Shown: positions 51,584 to 58,513 of the stretch, in pieces | Position numbering within the stretch: position 1 is the first letter of the stretch | How the letters are laid out: the number at the start of each line of letters is the position of its first letter | NCBI GenBank assembly: GCA_028875245.1 | Contig: JAPPEU010000030.1 | Span: 1 to 59,918 of the forward strand | Direction: 5' to 3' | Length of the DNA: 59,918 bases | DNA from: Chloroflexota bacterium | Lineage (GTDB): Bacteria; Chloroflexota; Anaerolineae; Aggregatilineales; Phototrophicaceae | Made by a program: the position numbers and the translations under genes | The notes under the pieces: model-generated | The model's database searches: none | Told to the model about the DNA's origin: nothing | What the model saw: only the letters and a program-made list of their open reading frames with translations

Positions 51584-52544
51584 CAACGGTGGTGGGTCGC
51601 CGGTACGCGCGATACCAATCCACCGTCCGGCGGAGGCCTTCTTCGAAGCTGACGGTCGGCGCAAAACCGAGCAGGTGGCGCGCTTTGGCGATGTCGGCAC
51701 GCGAGTGTTTGATGTCGCCAGGGCGTTCAGCGGCATGAATCGGGGCCAGGTCGGTCCCGAGGATCTTATTGAGCTGCGCGACCAGATGATTGACCGCGAC
51801 TTGTCCGCCGGTCGCCAGATTGATAGTCTCGCCGACGGCGTCTGGCGCAGCGCAGGCGAGCAGGTTCCCCCGCGCGATGTTCTCAACATAAGTGAAGTCG
51901 CGGGTTTGCTCGCCATCGCCATAGATCGCTGGCTGTTCGCCGCGCAGCATCAAACTGATGAATTTGGGGATGGCGGCGGCGTAGGTCGAAGTTGGATCCT
52001 GGCGTGGACCGAAGACATTGAAATAGCGCAGCGAGACCGTCTCCAAGCCATAGCTGTGGCAGAAGGCGGCGGCGTAATATTCGCCGATCAGCTTGGCGGC
52101 GCCATAGGGCGAGATGGGCGCGGGCAGCATGGTCTCGACCTTGGTAGCGCCGGCTTGGTCGCCGTAGGCTGAGCCGGAAGCGGCATAAACGACGCGACTG
52201 ACGCCGGCGTCGCGGGCGGCGATCAGCACGTTGAGCGTGCCGGTGACGCAGTGCTTGTGGGTTTCCAGCGGCGCGGCGATGCTGCGCGGGACGGATGGCA
52301 GGGCGGCTTGATGCAACACGTAATCGGCGCCGCGGCAGATTTCCCGCATGATATCGCCGTCGGTGATGCTGCCGATGGTGATGGACAGGTCGCCCCCGAG
52401 CGATTTCAGGAAATCGAGGTTTTCGCATTTGCCGGTGAGGAGGTTGTCGATGACGCGCACACGCGCCCCGTCGCGCAGCAATCGCTCAGCGATATGCGAG
52501 CCGATGAAGCCGGCGGCGCCGGTTACGACATAAGTTTCGGGCAT
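51579..52544 (-). CDS. NAD-dependent sugar-nucleotide epimerase, GalE/WbpP-like
   Basis: This is a 321-residue extended SDR. The NAD motif is VVTGAAGFIGSHIAERLL, the substrate serine is in YAASGSAYGD, and the catalytic YxxxK is in SPYGAAKLIGE. RYFNVFGPRQDP follows and QTRDFTYVEN is the UDP-sugar binding stretch. It is closest to UDP-glucose or UDP-N-acetylglucosamine 4-epimerases of envelope polysaccharide synthesis. The start at ATG 52544 has GAGGAG just upstream. Confidence 0.9.
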   Translation of the reverse strand: MPETYVVTGAAGFIGSHIAERLLRDGARVRVIDNLLTGKCENLDFLKSLGGDLSITIGSITDGDIMREICRGADYVLHQAALPSVPRSIAAPLETHKHCVTGTLNVLIAARDAGVSRVVYAASGSAYGDQAGATKVETMLPAPISPYGAAKLIGEYYAAAFCHSYGLETVSLRYFNVFGPRQDPTSTYAAAIPKFISLMLRGEQPAIYGDGEQTRDFTYVENIARGNLLACAAPDAVGETINLATGGQVAVNHLVAQLNKILGTDLAPIHAAERPGDIKHSRADIAKARHLLGFAPTVSFEEGLRRTVDWYRAYRRPTTVA

Positions 52545-52609
52545 AGGGCTCCTCATTTGCAGTCCGCGCAAGATTTTAGACGCGCGATCAAATTACCGAT
52601 AGTGTCGGT

Positions 52610-52615
52610 TATAAT
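52610..52615 (+). promoter_or_regulatory. -10 box of DUF433 module A
   Basis: TATAAT, 43 bases ahead of the module start. Similar boxes precede the other modules. ACCGA-tagtg-TCGGT just upstream is an inverted repeat that could bind an autorepressor. Confidence 0.5.
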
Positions 52616-52652
52616 GATTGCGTTGTGAGCGCGGCAATTGGAGGATGACGCA

Positions 52653-52994
52653 ATGGCGGAGTAGCGCGTCGAAAAAGAGAAAAAGCGCCAGAAGCCGAAC
52701 ATCACGACGCATCCATTCCTTCGCAGCGGGCGGCCCTGCATCGAGGGCACGACGATCATGGTGACAACGATCGCGGGATTGCAAAAATTCCACGGTATGG
52801 ATGCGCAGCAGATCGCTGACCATCTCTGGCTTGAGTTGTTTATGGTGCGGAACGCGCTGAATTATTACGCTGCTCACAAGCAGTACATTGATGTATGCAA
52901 CGAGCTCTCCAGCATAAATCACGATCAGATGGTGGAATCCCCTTATGGCAACTGGACGCGTGAGCTTTTATCTCGACGAGAGTCTGTCACCTGA
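52653..52994 (+). pseudogene. DUF433 antitoxin-like gene, module A (nonsense mutation)
   Basis: This is an in-frame copy of the DUF433 genes at 53810 and 54660, with two lesions. Codon 4 is TAG where both other copies have AAG. An internal in-frame deletion removes the segment that encodes REHIDGVKFHELAPGV in copy C. The DUF433 core (RSGRPCIEGTTIMVTTIAGLQKF...LNYYAAHKQYID) is preserved. Re-initiation at the internal ATG at 52758 could still give a short protein. It is followed by a remnant of the PIN-like partner. Confidence 0.75.
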
Positions 52995-53040
52995 GATCGT
53001 CGCGCAGTTGAGCTTTGGCGATGATGGGTGGCAATCTTGA
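52945..53040 (+). pseudogene. DUF5615 PIN-like gene remnant, module A
   Basis: The start ATG and the first 22 codons (MATGRVSFYLDESLSPEIVAQL) match the partner gene of module C. Then unrelated codons end at a stop. The remaining 90 residues are gone. The start lies inside the DUF433 frame, overlapping its last 50 bases. Confidence 0.75.
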
Positions 53041-53060
53041 ATTCCAGCAGCCGTCAGGCG

Positions 53061-53066
53061 TATAAT
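53061..53066 (+). promoter_or_regulatory. -10 box of DUF433 module B
   Basis: TATAAT, 52 bases ahead of the ATG at 53113. Confidence 0.5.
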
Positions 53067-53112
53067 GGGAACGCGTCATATTTGGCGCAGTTGCGGGCGA
53101 AAGGGCAATGTG

Positions 53113-53502
53113 ATGACAGCAGAAACAGGAGTCGAGACTCTCGAGCGAAGGGGAGCGGCTTCACGGAAAGATTATGATGGCGTCAAGTTTCATACGCTGG
53201 CGCCGGGCATCACGACGCACCCATTGATTAGGAGCGGGAAACCCTGTATCGAGGGGACCGGCTTGAAAGTGACGGACATTGTCGGGTTGAAGAACTTCCA
53301 GAATATGAAACCGGCGGATATCGCGAAATATTACGAGCTAGGTCTCGCGCAAGTCAATGACGCCTTGAATTACTACGCGGCGCATCGAGACTACATTGAT
53401 ACCGATCTCGAGATAGACGGTCTAAATGACGTACAGCTGTCGGATGCGCAATATGGAACCAGACCCGATTCGATTCTATCTCGACGAAAACCTGTCCCCT
53501 GA
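53113..53502 (+). CDS. DUF433 antitoxin-like protein, module B
   Basis: The 129-residue protein's core DUF433 segment reads ITTHPLIRSGKPCIEGTGLKVTDIVGLKNFQNMKPADIAKYYELGLAQVNDALNYYAAHRDYID in order. That is a small helix-turn-helix-type domain typical of antitoxin-like partners of PIN nucleases. The N terminus (MTAETGVETLERRGAAS) differs from the other modules, so B is the most diverged copy. The last 50 bases also encode the start of the PIN-like partner in another frame. It ends with LSRRKPVP. Confidence 0.8.
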   Translation: MTAETGVETLERRGAASRKDYDGVKFHTLAPGITTHPLIRSGKPCIEGTGLKVTDIVGLKNFQNMKPADIAKYYELGLAQVNDALNYYAAHRDYIDTDLEIDGLNDVQLSDAQYGTRPDSILSRRKPVP

Positions 53503-53760
53503 AATTGCCAGCCAATTGGCGCGACACGGAATAGACGTTATACGAGGACCGCTTAGGGAGGCAGACATAAGCCATCTTAAGCGAGCCAGCGCCTTGGGGC
53601 GCGTCCTGTGTACGAGGGATCGAGACTTTCTTCAATTGCAGGCAATGGTGGAAGAGCACGCGGGAATCATCAAAGGCTTGAAGCACCACGGCATTGGCGA
53701 CAAGGTCCGGCGGCAGAAGTGGTGCTGTGGGCAAGCGCTTATTTTGCGCAGTGAGTCGGC
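53453..53760 (+). pseudogene. DUF5615 PIN-like nuclease, module B, C-terminally truncated
   Basis: The N-terminal two-thirds of the PIN-like domain is intact: FYLDENLSPEIASQLARHGIDVIRG, the aspartates in VLCTRDRDFLQL, and EEHAGIIKG. After GIGDKVRR the conserved last helices (present in C and D as GDWVR...LF-VD) are missing. The reading frame has no stop there. It stays open through the next promoter and continues in frame into the DUF433 gene of module C, up to 54232. So an artificial-looking PIN-DUF433 fusion frame of 259 codons exists. The true product is uncertain. Confidence 0.7.
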
Positions 53761-53766
53761 TATAAT
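53761..53766 (+). promoter_or_regulatory. -10 box of DUF433 module C
   Basis: TATAAT, 49 bases ahead of the ATG at 53810. GCGCAACGGGC downstream is shared with module D. Confidence 0.5.
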
Positions 53767-53809
53767 AGCTGCGCAACGGGCGCGATGCATGTGTATGGAG
53801 GGCGGTGCA

Positions 53810-54232
53810 ATGGCGGAGAAGCGCGTTGAAAAAGAGATCGAGCGTCAGAAGCCGAACATTCGCGAGCATATCGACGGCGTCAAGTTTCACGAGTTGGCGC
53901 CGGGCGTCACGACGCATCCGCTCGTTCGCAGCGGGCGGCCATGTATTGAAGGCACAACAATCATGGTGATGACCATTGCGGGTCTGCAGGAATTCCACAA
54001 TATGGACGCGCGGGAAATCGCCGACCACCTGTGGCTTGAATTGTTCATGGTGCAGAACGCGCTGAACTACTACGCCGGCCACAAGCAATACATTGACATT
54101 TGCAACGAGTTGTCCAGCATTAATGGCAAGCAGATGATGGAATCCCCTTATGGCGACTGGACGCGTGAGCTTCTATCTCGACGAGAGTCTTTCTCCAAAG
54201 ATCGTCAGACAGTTGAGAATGCAGGGCATTGA
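53810..54232 (+). CDS. DUF433 antitoxin-like protein, module C (intact)
   Basis: The 140-residue protein has a charged N-terminal extension of about 45 residues (MAEKRVEKEIERQKPNI...), then the DUF433 core with HPLVRSGRPCIEGTTIMVMTIAGLQEFHNMDAREIADHL and LFMVQNALNYYAGHKQY. DUF433 proteins pair with DUF5615 PIN-like nucleases as presumed type II antitoxins. GGAGGGCGGTGCA precedes the ATG. The final 83 bases overlap the partner gene in the +1 frame. Confidence 0.85.
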   Translation: MAEKRVEKEIERQKPNIREHIDGVKFHELAPGVTTHPLVRSGRPCIEGTTIMVMTIAGLQEFHNMDAREIADHLWLELFMVQNALNYYAGHKQYIDICNELSSINGKQMMESPYGDWTRELLSRRESFSKDRQTVENAGH

Positions 54233-54488
54233 TATCATTCGGGGACCGCTGAAAGTCGATGATGTTGTCCATTTGGAGTGGGCTACCAAAATGGGACGCG
54301 TCGTGTGTACCGTGGATGACGACTTCCTCAAGTTGGTATCGCGGGGAAAAATTCACGCTGGCATTATCTGGTGTGAGCAAGACGAGTTCACCATTGGCGA
54401 TTGGGTCAGATTCTTGCGTTTTGTCCACGCGCTCTCCGACGCGGATGAAATGCGGAACAAAGTTACCTACTTGTTTCGCGTAGACTGA
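54150..54488 (+). CDS. DUF5615 PIN-like nuclease, module C (intact)
   Basis: The 112-residue PIN-like protein has the first catalytic aspartate in FYLDESLSPKI, a second acidic pair in VCTVDDDFLKL and an IHAGIIWC-IGDWVRFLRFVH C-terminal part. It ends in LFRVD, as in module D. It would be the toxin or nuclease of the pair. The start lies 83 bases before the DUF433 stop, so the first aspartate codon lies inside the antitoxin coding sequence. No separate ribosome-binding site is needed if ribosomes re-initiate. Confidence 0.85.
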   Translation: MATGRVSFYLDESLSPKIVRQLRMQGIDIIRGPLKVDDVVHLEWATKMGRVVCTVDDDFLKLVSRGKIHAGIIWCEQDEFTIGDWVRFLRFVHALSDADEMRNKVTYLFRVD

Positions 54489-54527
54489 CGAGCGCCGCAG
54501 AACTATCTTGAATAGACGGACGATAAA

Positions 54528-54647
54528 ATGGAAAACCCTACACGCCTCAAAGCGAAAGCGACAGAACTGGAACTGATCCTCGATCTCTGGGAGCGGACGC
54601 TGTTAGGATTAAAATGGTTGCGCAACGGGCTCGATGCCCCAAAGTAG
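54528..54647 (+). pseudogene. Duplicated 5' fragment of the coiled-coil protein gene
   Basis: The ATG and about 25 codons (MENPTRLKAKATELELILD.WER) copy the beginning of the gene at 55378. Then the frame runs into the module D promoter and stops at TAG 54645. The fragment lies exactly 40 bases after the module C stop, just as the intact gene lies 40 bases after the module D stop. It thus marks one end of a tandem duplication of 850 bp. Confidence 0.85.
54610..54615 (+). promoter_or_regulatory. -10 box of DUF433 module D
   Basis: TAAAAT, 50 bases ahead of the ATG at 54660, in the same place as TATAAT in modules A-C. It is the weakest of the four. Confidence 0.4.
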
Positions 54648-54659
54648 GAGGATGTTGCA

Positions 54660-55058
54660 ATGGCAGAGAAGCGCGTCGAAAGAGAGATAGAGCGCCAGAA
54701 GCCGGATATTCAAGAGCATATAAAAGGCGTCAAGTTTCACGAGTTGGCGCCGGGCGTCACGACGCATCCGCTCGTTCGCAGCGGGCGGCCATGTATTGAA
54801 GGCACGGGCATTATGGTCACCACGATCGCGGGTCTCCAGAAATACCGCAATATGGATGCGCAGCAAATCGCCGACCATTTGCGGCTTGAGCTGTTTATGG
54901 TGCAGGACGCGTTGAACTACTACGCCTCGCACATCGACTATATCGAGACCGAGTTACAGCTTGATGACATAAACCATGAGCAGCTGGCGGAATCTCACTA
55001 TGGCGACTTCAGCCGTGAAATTCTATCTCGACGAGAATCTACCGCCCGAGATACTTAA
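54660..55058 (+). CDS. DUF433 antitoxin-like protein, module D (intact)
   Basis: This 132-residue protein is highly similar to module C over its full length (MAEKRVEREIERQKPDIQEH..., HPLVRSGRPCIEGTGIMVTTIAGLQKY, DALNYYASHIDYIE). AGGAGG stands close to the ATG. The end, REILSRRESTARDT, overlaps the partner gene by 59 bases. Same predicted role as module C. Confidence 0.85.
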   Translation: MAEKRVEREIERQKPDIQEHIKGVKFHELAPGVTTHPLVRSGRPCIEGTGIMVTTIAGLQKYRNMDAQQIADHLRLELFMVQDALNYYASHIDYIETELQLDDINHEQLAESHYGDFSREILSRRESTARDT

Positions 55059-55338
55059 GCAGTTGCGTTTGCATGGCATTGATGTCATTCGTGGTCCGCT
55101 GCGCGCTCAAGATCAGCGACATTTGCGCAATGCTGCTGCGATGGGTCGTGTGGTGTTTACAGAGGACAGAGATTTTCTCAAGCTCGCCGCGGCGGGCATG
55201 GAGCATGCTGGCATCATCAGAGGCAGGCAGCGACGGCACTCAGTTGGAGATTGGGTCAGGTGTCTACGGTTAGTTCATGGGGCCTGTGATGCGGCTGAAT
55301 TGCGCAACATGGTAATTTACCTGTTTCACGTCGATTAA
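55000..55338 (+). CDS. DUF5615 PIN-like nuclease, module D (intact)
   Basis: The 112-residue protein has KFYLDENLPPEILKQLRLHGIDVIRGPL, VFTEDRDFLKLAAAG, EHAGIIRG and GDWVRCLRLVH; the C terminus is IYLFHVD. The acidic residues of the PIN-like site are all present. It is 40 bases from the coiled-coil protein gene and may be co-transcribed with it. Predicted nuclease partner of the DUF433 protein at 54660-55058. Confidence 0.85.
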   Translation: MATSAVKFYLDENLPPEILKQLRLHGIDVIRGPLRAQDQRHLRNAAAMGRVVFTEDRDFLKLAAAGMEHAGIIRGRQRRHSVGDWVRCLRLVHGACDAAELRNMVIYLFHVD

Positions 55339-55377
55339 CAGGCGCTGCAAAACCGACTTCAGCAGACGGAAATCGAG

Positions 55378-57159
55378 ATGGAAAACCCTGCACCACGCCT
55401 CAAAGCGAAAGCGACAGAACTGGAACTGATCCTTGATCGCTGGGAGCGGCGCTATGAGTGGCGTCGGCTTTCGCGCACGGTCCCGCGCTCGCTCATCGCC
55501 GCTTTGCTGCTCGGCCTGGTTGTCAGCGCGGTCGGCGCCTTCCGTTTTCGGCTGGCGACGGAGCAGCTGGCTTTGATTGCGGCCGGGCTCTGCGCGCTTG
55601 GCGGCCTGCTCAACATCGTCTACACCTTGATTTTCCCTCGTTCGCTGGGGGAAAAGGCGCGTTACTTCGATCTTGAATTTGGCCTGCGGGAGCGGATTTC
55701 GACCGCTTTCGAGCTCATGCATGGCCGGATCAAGACGCATCCGGAGATTGAAGCGCGGCAGATCGCCGATGCCCTGGCGCATGCGCGCGTCATTGACCCA
55801 GGCGAGCGAATTCTCATGGACTTCCGGCCGCGAGAGCTGGGGCTTCTGGCCCTGTTGTCCTTGGCGATGCTGGGCATGATCCTGCTGCCGGCTCTCATCG
55901 GGGAGGAATTCCTGCCGGACCCGCCGTCAGCGGCTGCCGAAGCGGCCAAGGAAGACCTGCGCGAAATCATCGAGACGGTCGCCAAAGATACGGACCTGGA
56001 TGATGTGGACCGGCAGGATTTACTCGAAGCATTGGAGATCGCGCTGGAGCGGCTGGAAGAGGAGGACATCAGCGAGGAAGAGGCCTTCGCCGCAATGAGC
56101 CAGCTGCAATCGCAACTGGAGGCGCTGGAGAACAAACTGGAAGACACGATCGAGCTCGATCAATCGACGATGGAAGCGGCCCTGGAAGCGCTGGAAGATT
56201 TTATCGCGCCGGCGGAAGCTGAAGAGCAGGGCGCGCTGCCCTCAAACGAGGTGGAGGAATCGTCGGCGTTGCAGGAGATGCTGAACGCTTTGGAGCCTTT
56301 GTCGCAGGAAGCAGCCCAAATGAGCGCCGAGGAGGCGCAAGCTTTGGCCGATGCGCTGCAGCGCTCCGCCGAAGAAATGGCGCGCATGAGCGAGATGATG
56401 GCGGAGCAAATGGAGGCGCTGGCGGAGGCTTTGGAGAATGGCGACCTGGAGGGCTTCCAGGAAGAGATGGACGCCCTGCGGGAACAGCTCGAAGAATCGC
56501 AGCGACAGCAGGAGATGGATCAGAGCGCGCGCGCCATGCTGCAGGAACAGGCTGAGCTGGCGCAAGAGGCGGCCGAAGAGATCGCGCAACAGCAGGCGCA
56601 AGAGGGGCAGCCACAGCCGGGAGACCCGCAGGAGGGCCAGCCGGAACAATCGGGCGCGGGCCAGCAGCCCAGCGGGCAGCAGAACGATCAGCCCTCGGCG
56701 ACATCGCGGCAGGGCAATCAGCCAGCGGACCGCAACCGTCCCGCAACCGGCGAAAACAGCGGGACCAACCAGGACCCGCGTTCATCGGGCGGCGGCGCGG
56801 GAGAAGGCGAGGCGAGCAACGTCAGCCTTCCGGGCAGCGGCGGCGAAGATCAAGGCGCGGAAACCGACAATCGCACCACCGGGCTGGGCGAGATCGAATA
56901 CGAAGCGATCTACAGCCCGAGCGGCATCAGCGGCGGCGGCGGCGAGGAGATGCGCTTGCAGACTGACCCCGGCGATACGACGGTGGCGGAGGGCGAATTT
57001 GACGACAACCCGGTCGGCGAATCGCGGGTGAGTTACGATACCGTCTTCGGTGAGTATCAGAATGTCGCCAATCGCGCGCTGGAAAGCGATTATGTGCCGC
57101 TGGGCTTGCGCGATGTGGTGCGGGAGTATTTTACATCGCTGGAGCCGCGGGCCGGGTGA
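55378..57159 (+). CDS. Large coiled-coil membrane protein of unknown function
   Basis: The protein has 593 residues. Residues 30-90 and 160-185 hold three hydrophobic segments (SLIAALLLGLVVSAVGAF, LALIAAGLCALGGLLNIVYTL, LGLLALLSLAMLGMILLP). Residues 190-420 are a very acidic coiled coil (many EALE, LEEE, AEEMA repeats). Residues 420-520 are Gln/Gly/Ser-rich low complexity. A short conserved-looking C-terminal domain (SYDTVFGEYQNVANRALESDYVPLGLRDVVREYFTSLEP) closes the protein. The C-terminal end is of the kind found next to MoxR/BatA-type membrane complexes, but no such genes are here. The start is ATG 55378. Confidence 0.75.
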   Translation: MENPAPRLKAKATELELILDRWERRYEWRRLSRTVPRSLIAALLLGLVVSAVGAFRFRLATEQLALIAAGLCALGGLLNIVYTLIFPRSLGEKARYFDLEFGLRERISTAFELMHGRIKTHPEIEARQIADALAHARVIDPGERILMDFRPRELGLLALLSLAMLGMILLPALIGEEFLPDPPSAAAEAAKEDLREIIETVAKDTDLDDVDRQDLLEALEIALERLEEEDISEEEAFAAMSQLQSQLEALENKLEDTIELDQSTMEAALEALEDFIAPAEAEEQGALPSNEVEESSALQEMLNALEPLSQEAAQMSAEEAQALADALQRSAEEMARMSEMMAEQMEALAEALENGDLEGFQEEMDALREQLEESQRQQEMDQSARAMLQEQAELAQEAAEEIAQQQAQEGQPQPGDPQEGQPEQSGAGQQPSGQQNDQPSATSRQGNQPADRNRPATGENSGTNQDPRSSGGGAGEGEASNVSLPGSGGEDQGAETDNRTTGLGEIEYEAIYSPSGISGGGGEEMRLQTDPGDTTVAEGEFDDNPVGESRVSYDTVFGEYQNVANRALESDYVPLGLRDVVREYFTSLEPRAG

Positions 57160-57162
57160 GAT

Positions 57163-58503
57163 ATGCCGATGCTTGATTTATTAATTACAGACGCCAAGGT
57201 CCTCCAATTGCGGGATGAAAGCGCCGAGATCCTGGTCGGCTGTGACATCGCCGTCAGCGGGAACCGGATCGAGTCGATCAGCCCTGGCGGCGCGATTGAT
57301 GTTTCCCGGGCCAGGACGGTGATTGACGCCGGCGGTCAACTGGCGATGCCCGGTTTCATCAACACGCACGCGCATGTGCCGATGGTCCTTTGGCGGGGCT
57401 TGGGTGAAGATGTCAATGTCGAGAGTTGGTTTAACGATATCATCTGGAAACTGGAAGCCAACCTGACGCCGGAAGATGTCTACTGGGGCATGCAGCTGGG
57501 CATGCTGGAGATGATCGAGGCCGGCATCACCGCGGTCGCCGATCATTACTGGCACATGGATTACGCGGCGCGGGCGGTTGAAAAAGCCGGCATGCGCGCG
57601 CTGCTGGGGCAGGCGATGTTCAGCGCGAATGGCATGGGGCAGATCGACGAGACGGCCGCCTTCGTCAAGCGCTGGGATGGCGCGGCGAACGGGCGGATTC
57701 GCGCGATCATGGCGCCGCACGCGCCCTATACCTGTGATGATGAGTTTCTGCGGGCGAGCGCGCGCATGGCGGAAAAGATCGGCAGCGGCATTCACATCCA
57801 TGTCGCCGAGACCCGCGCCCAGACCCAAGCCAGTTTGCAGAAACGCGGGCAGACCCCGATAGAAGTTGCGCTGGAATGCGGGATCTTCGCCGTGCCGACC
57901 ATCCTGGCGCATGTCAAAGGGGCGACGCCGGGCGACCTGGAAATTCTGGCCGACCTGGAGGCGCCGGCGGGCATCGCGCATTGCCCGAAGACCTACGCCA
58001 AGCTGGCCACGGGTTTGAACAATCTGGTCGAATTGAGAGCGCTTGGCATCGCGGTCGGCTTGGGCAGTGATGGCGCGGTCAGCAATAATACGCTTGACCT
58101 CTGGGAGGCGATGCGCTTGACGGCGCTGGGGCAGAAGCAATTGACCGGCAACGCCGAGAATTTGACGATTCCGCAGGCGCTGGCCATCGCGACGACCGAA
58201 AGCGCGCGCGTCTACGGGCAGCCGGATGAGCTGGGCGATCTGGCGGCGGGCAAGCTGGCCGATATCATCCTGGTCGATTTGAGCGGGGCGCACCATTATC
58301 CGCTCAACAGCGTGACGGCGAGCCTGGTTTATAACGCCCGCGCGAGCGATGTGCGGACGGTGATCTGCGACGGGCAAGTCATCATGCGGGAGCGCGAGCA
58401 CCTGACCCTGGATAAAGCGGAAATCATCGCCCATATCGAGCCGCGGCTGGAGCGCCTGCGCCGGCGGGAGGGCGCCGGAAGCATTCAGACTTACAATCCC
58501 TGA
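57163..58503 (+). CDS. Amidohydrolase, 5-methylthioadenosine/S-adenosylhomocysteine deaminase-like
   Basis: The 446-residue amidohydrolase has the zinc motif INTHAHVPM (H69, H71), a histidine in IHIHVAETRAQTQ, the histidine in TILAHVKG and the metal aspartate in GLGSDGAVSNN, followed by APAGIAHCPKTYAKLA-type elements. It would deaminate adenosine-like nucleosides or aryl/heterocyclic amines. The motif order and the length match MtaD/SsnA/TrzA relatives. It starts 3 bases after the coiled-coil gene stop, so they may share a transcript. Purine relation again is notable. Confidence 0.88.
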   Translation: MPMLDLLITDAKVLQLRDESAEILVGCDIAVSGNRIESISPGGAIDVSRARTVIDAGGQLAMPGFINTHAHVPMVLWRGLGEDVNVESWFNDIIWKLEANLTPEDVYWGMQLGMLEMIEAGITAVADHYWHMDYAARAVEKAGMRALLGQAMFSANGMGQIDETAAFVKRWDGAANGRIRAIMAPHAPYTCDDEFLRASARMAEKIGSGIHIHVAETRAQTQASLQKRGQTPIEVALECGIFAVPTILAHVKGATPGDLEILADLEAPAGIAHCPKTYAKLATGLNNLVELRALGIAVGLGSDGAVSNNTLDLWEAMRLTALGQKQLTGNAENLTIPQALAIATTESARVYGQPDELGDLAAGKLADIILVDLSGAHHYPLNSVTASLVYNARASDVRTVICDGQVIMREREHLTLDKAEIIAHIEPRLERLRRREGAGSIQTYNP

Positions 58504-58513
58504 TATTTGCCCG

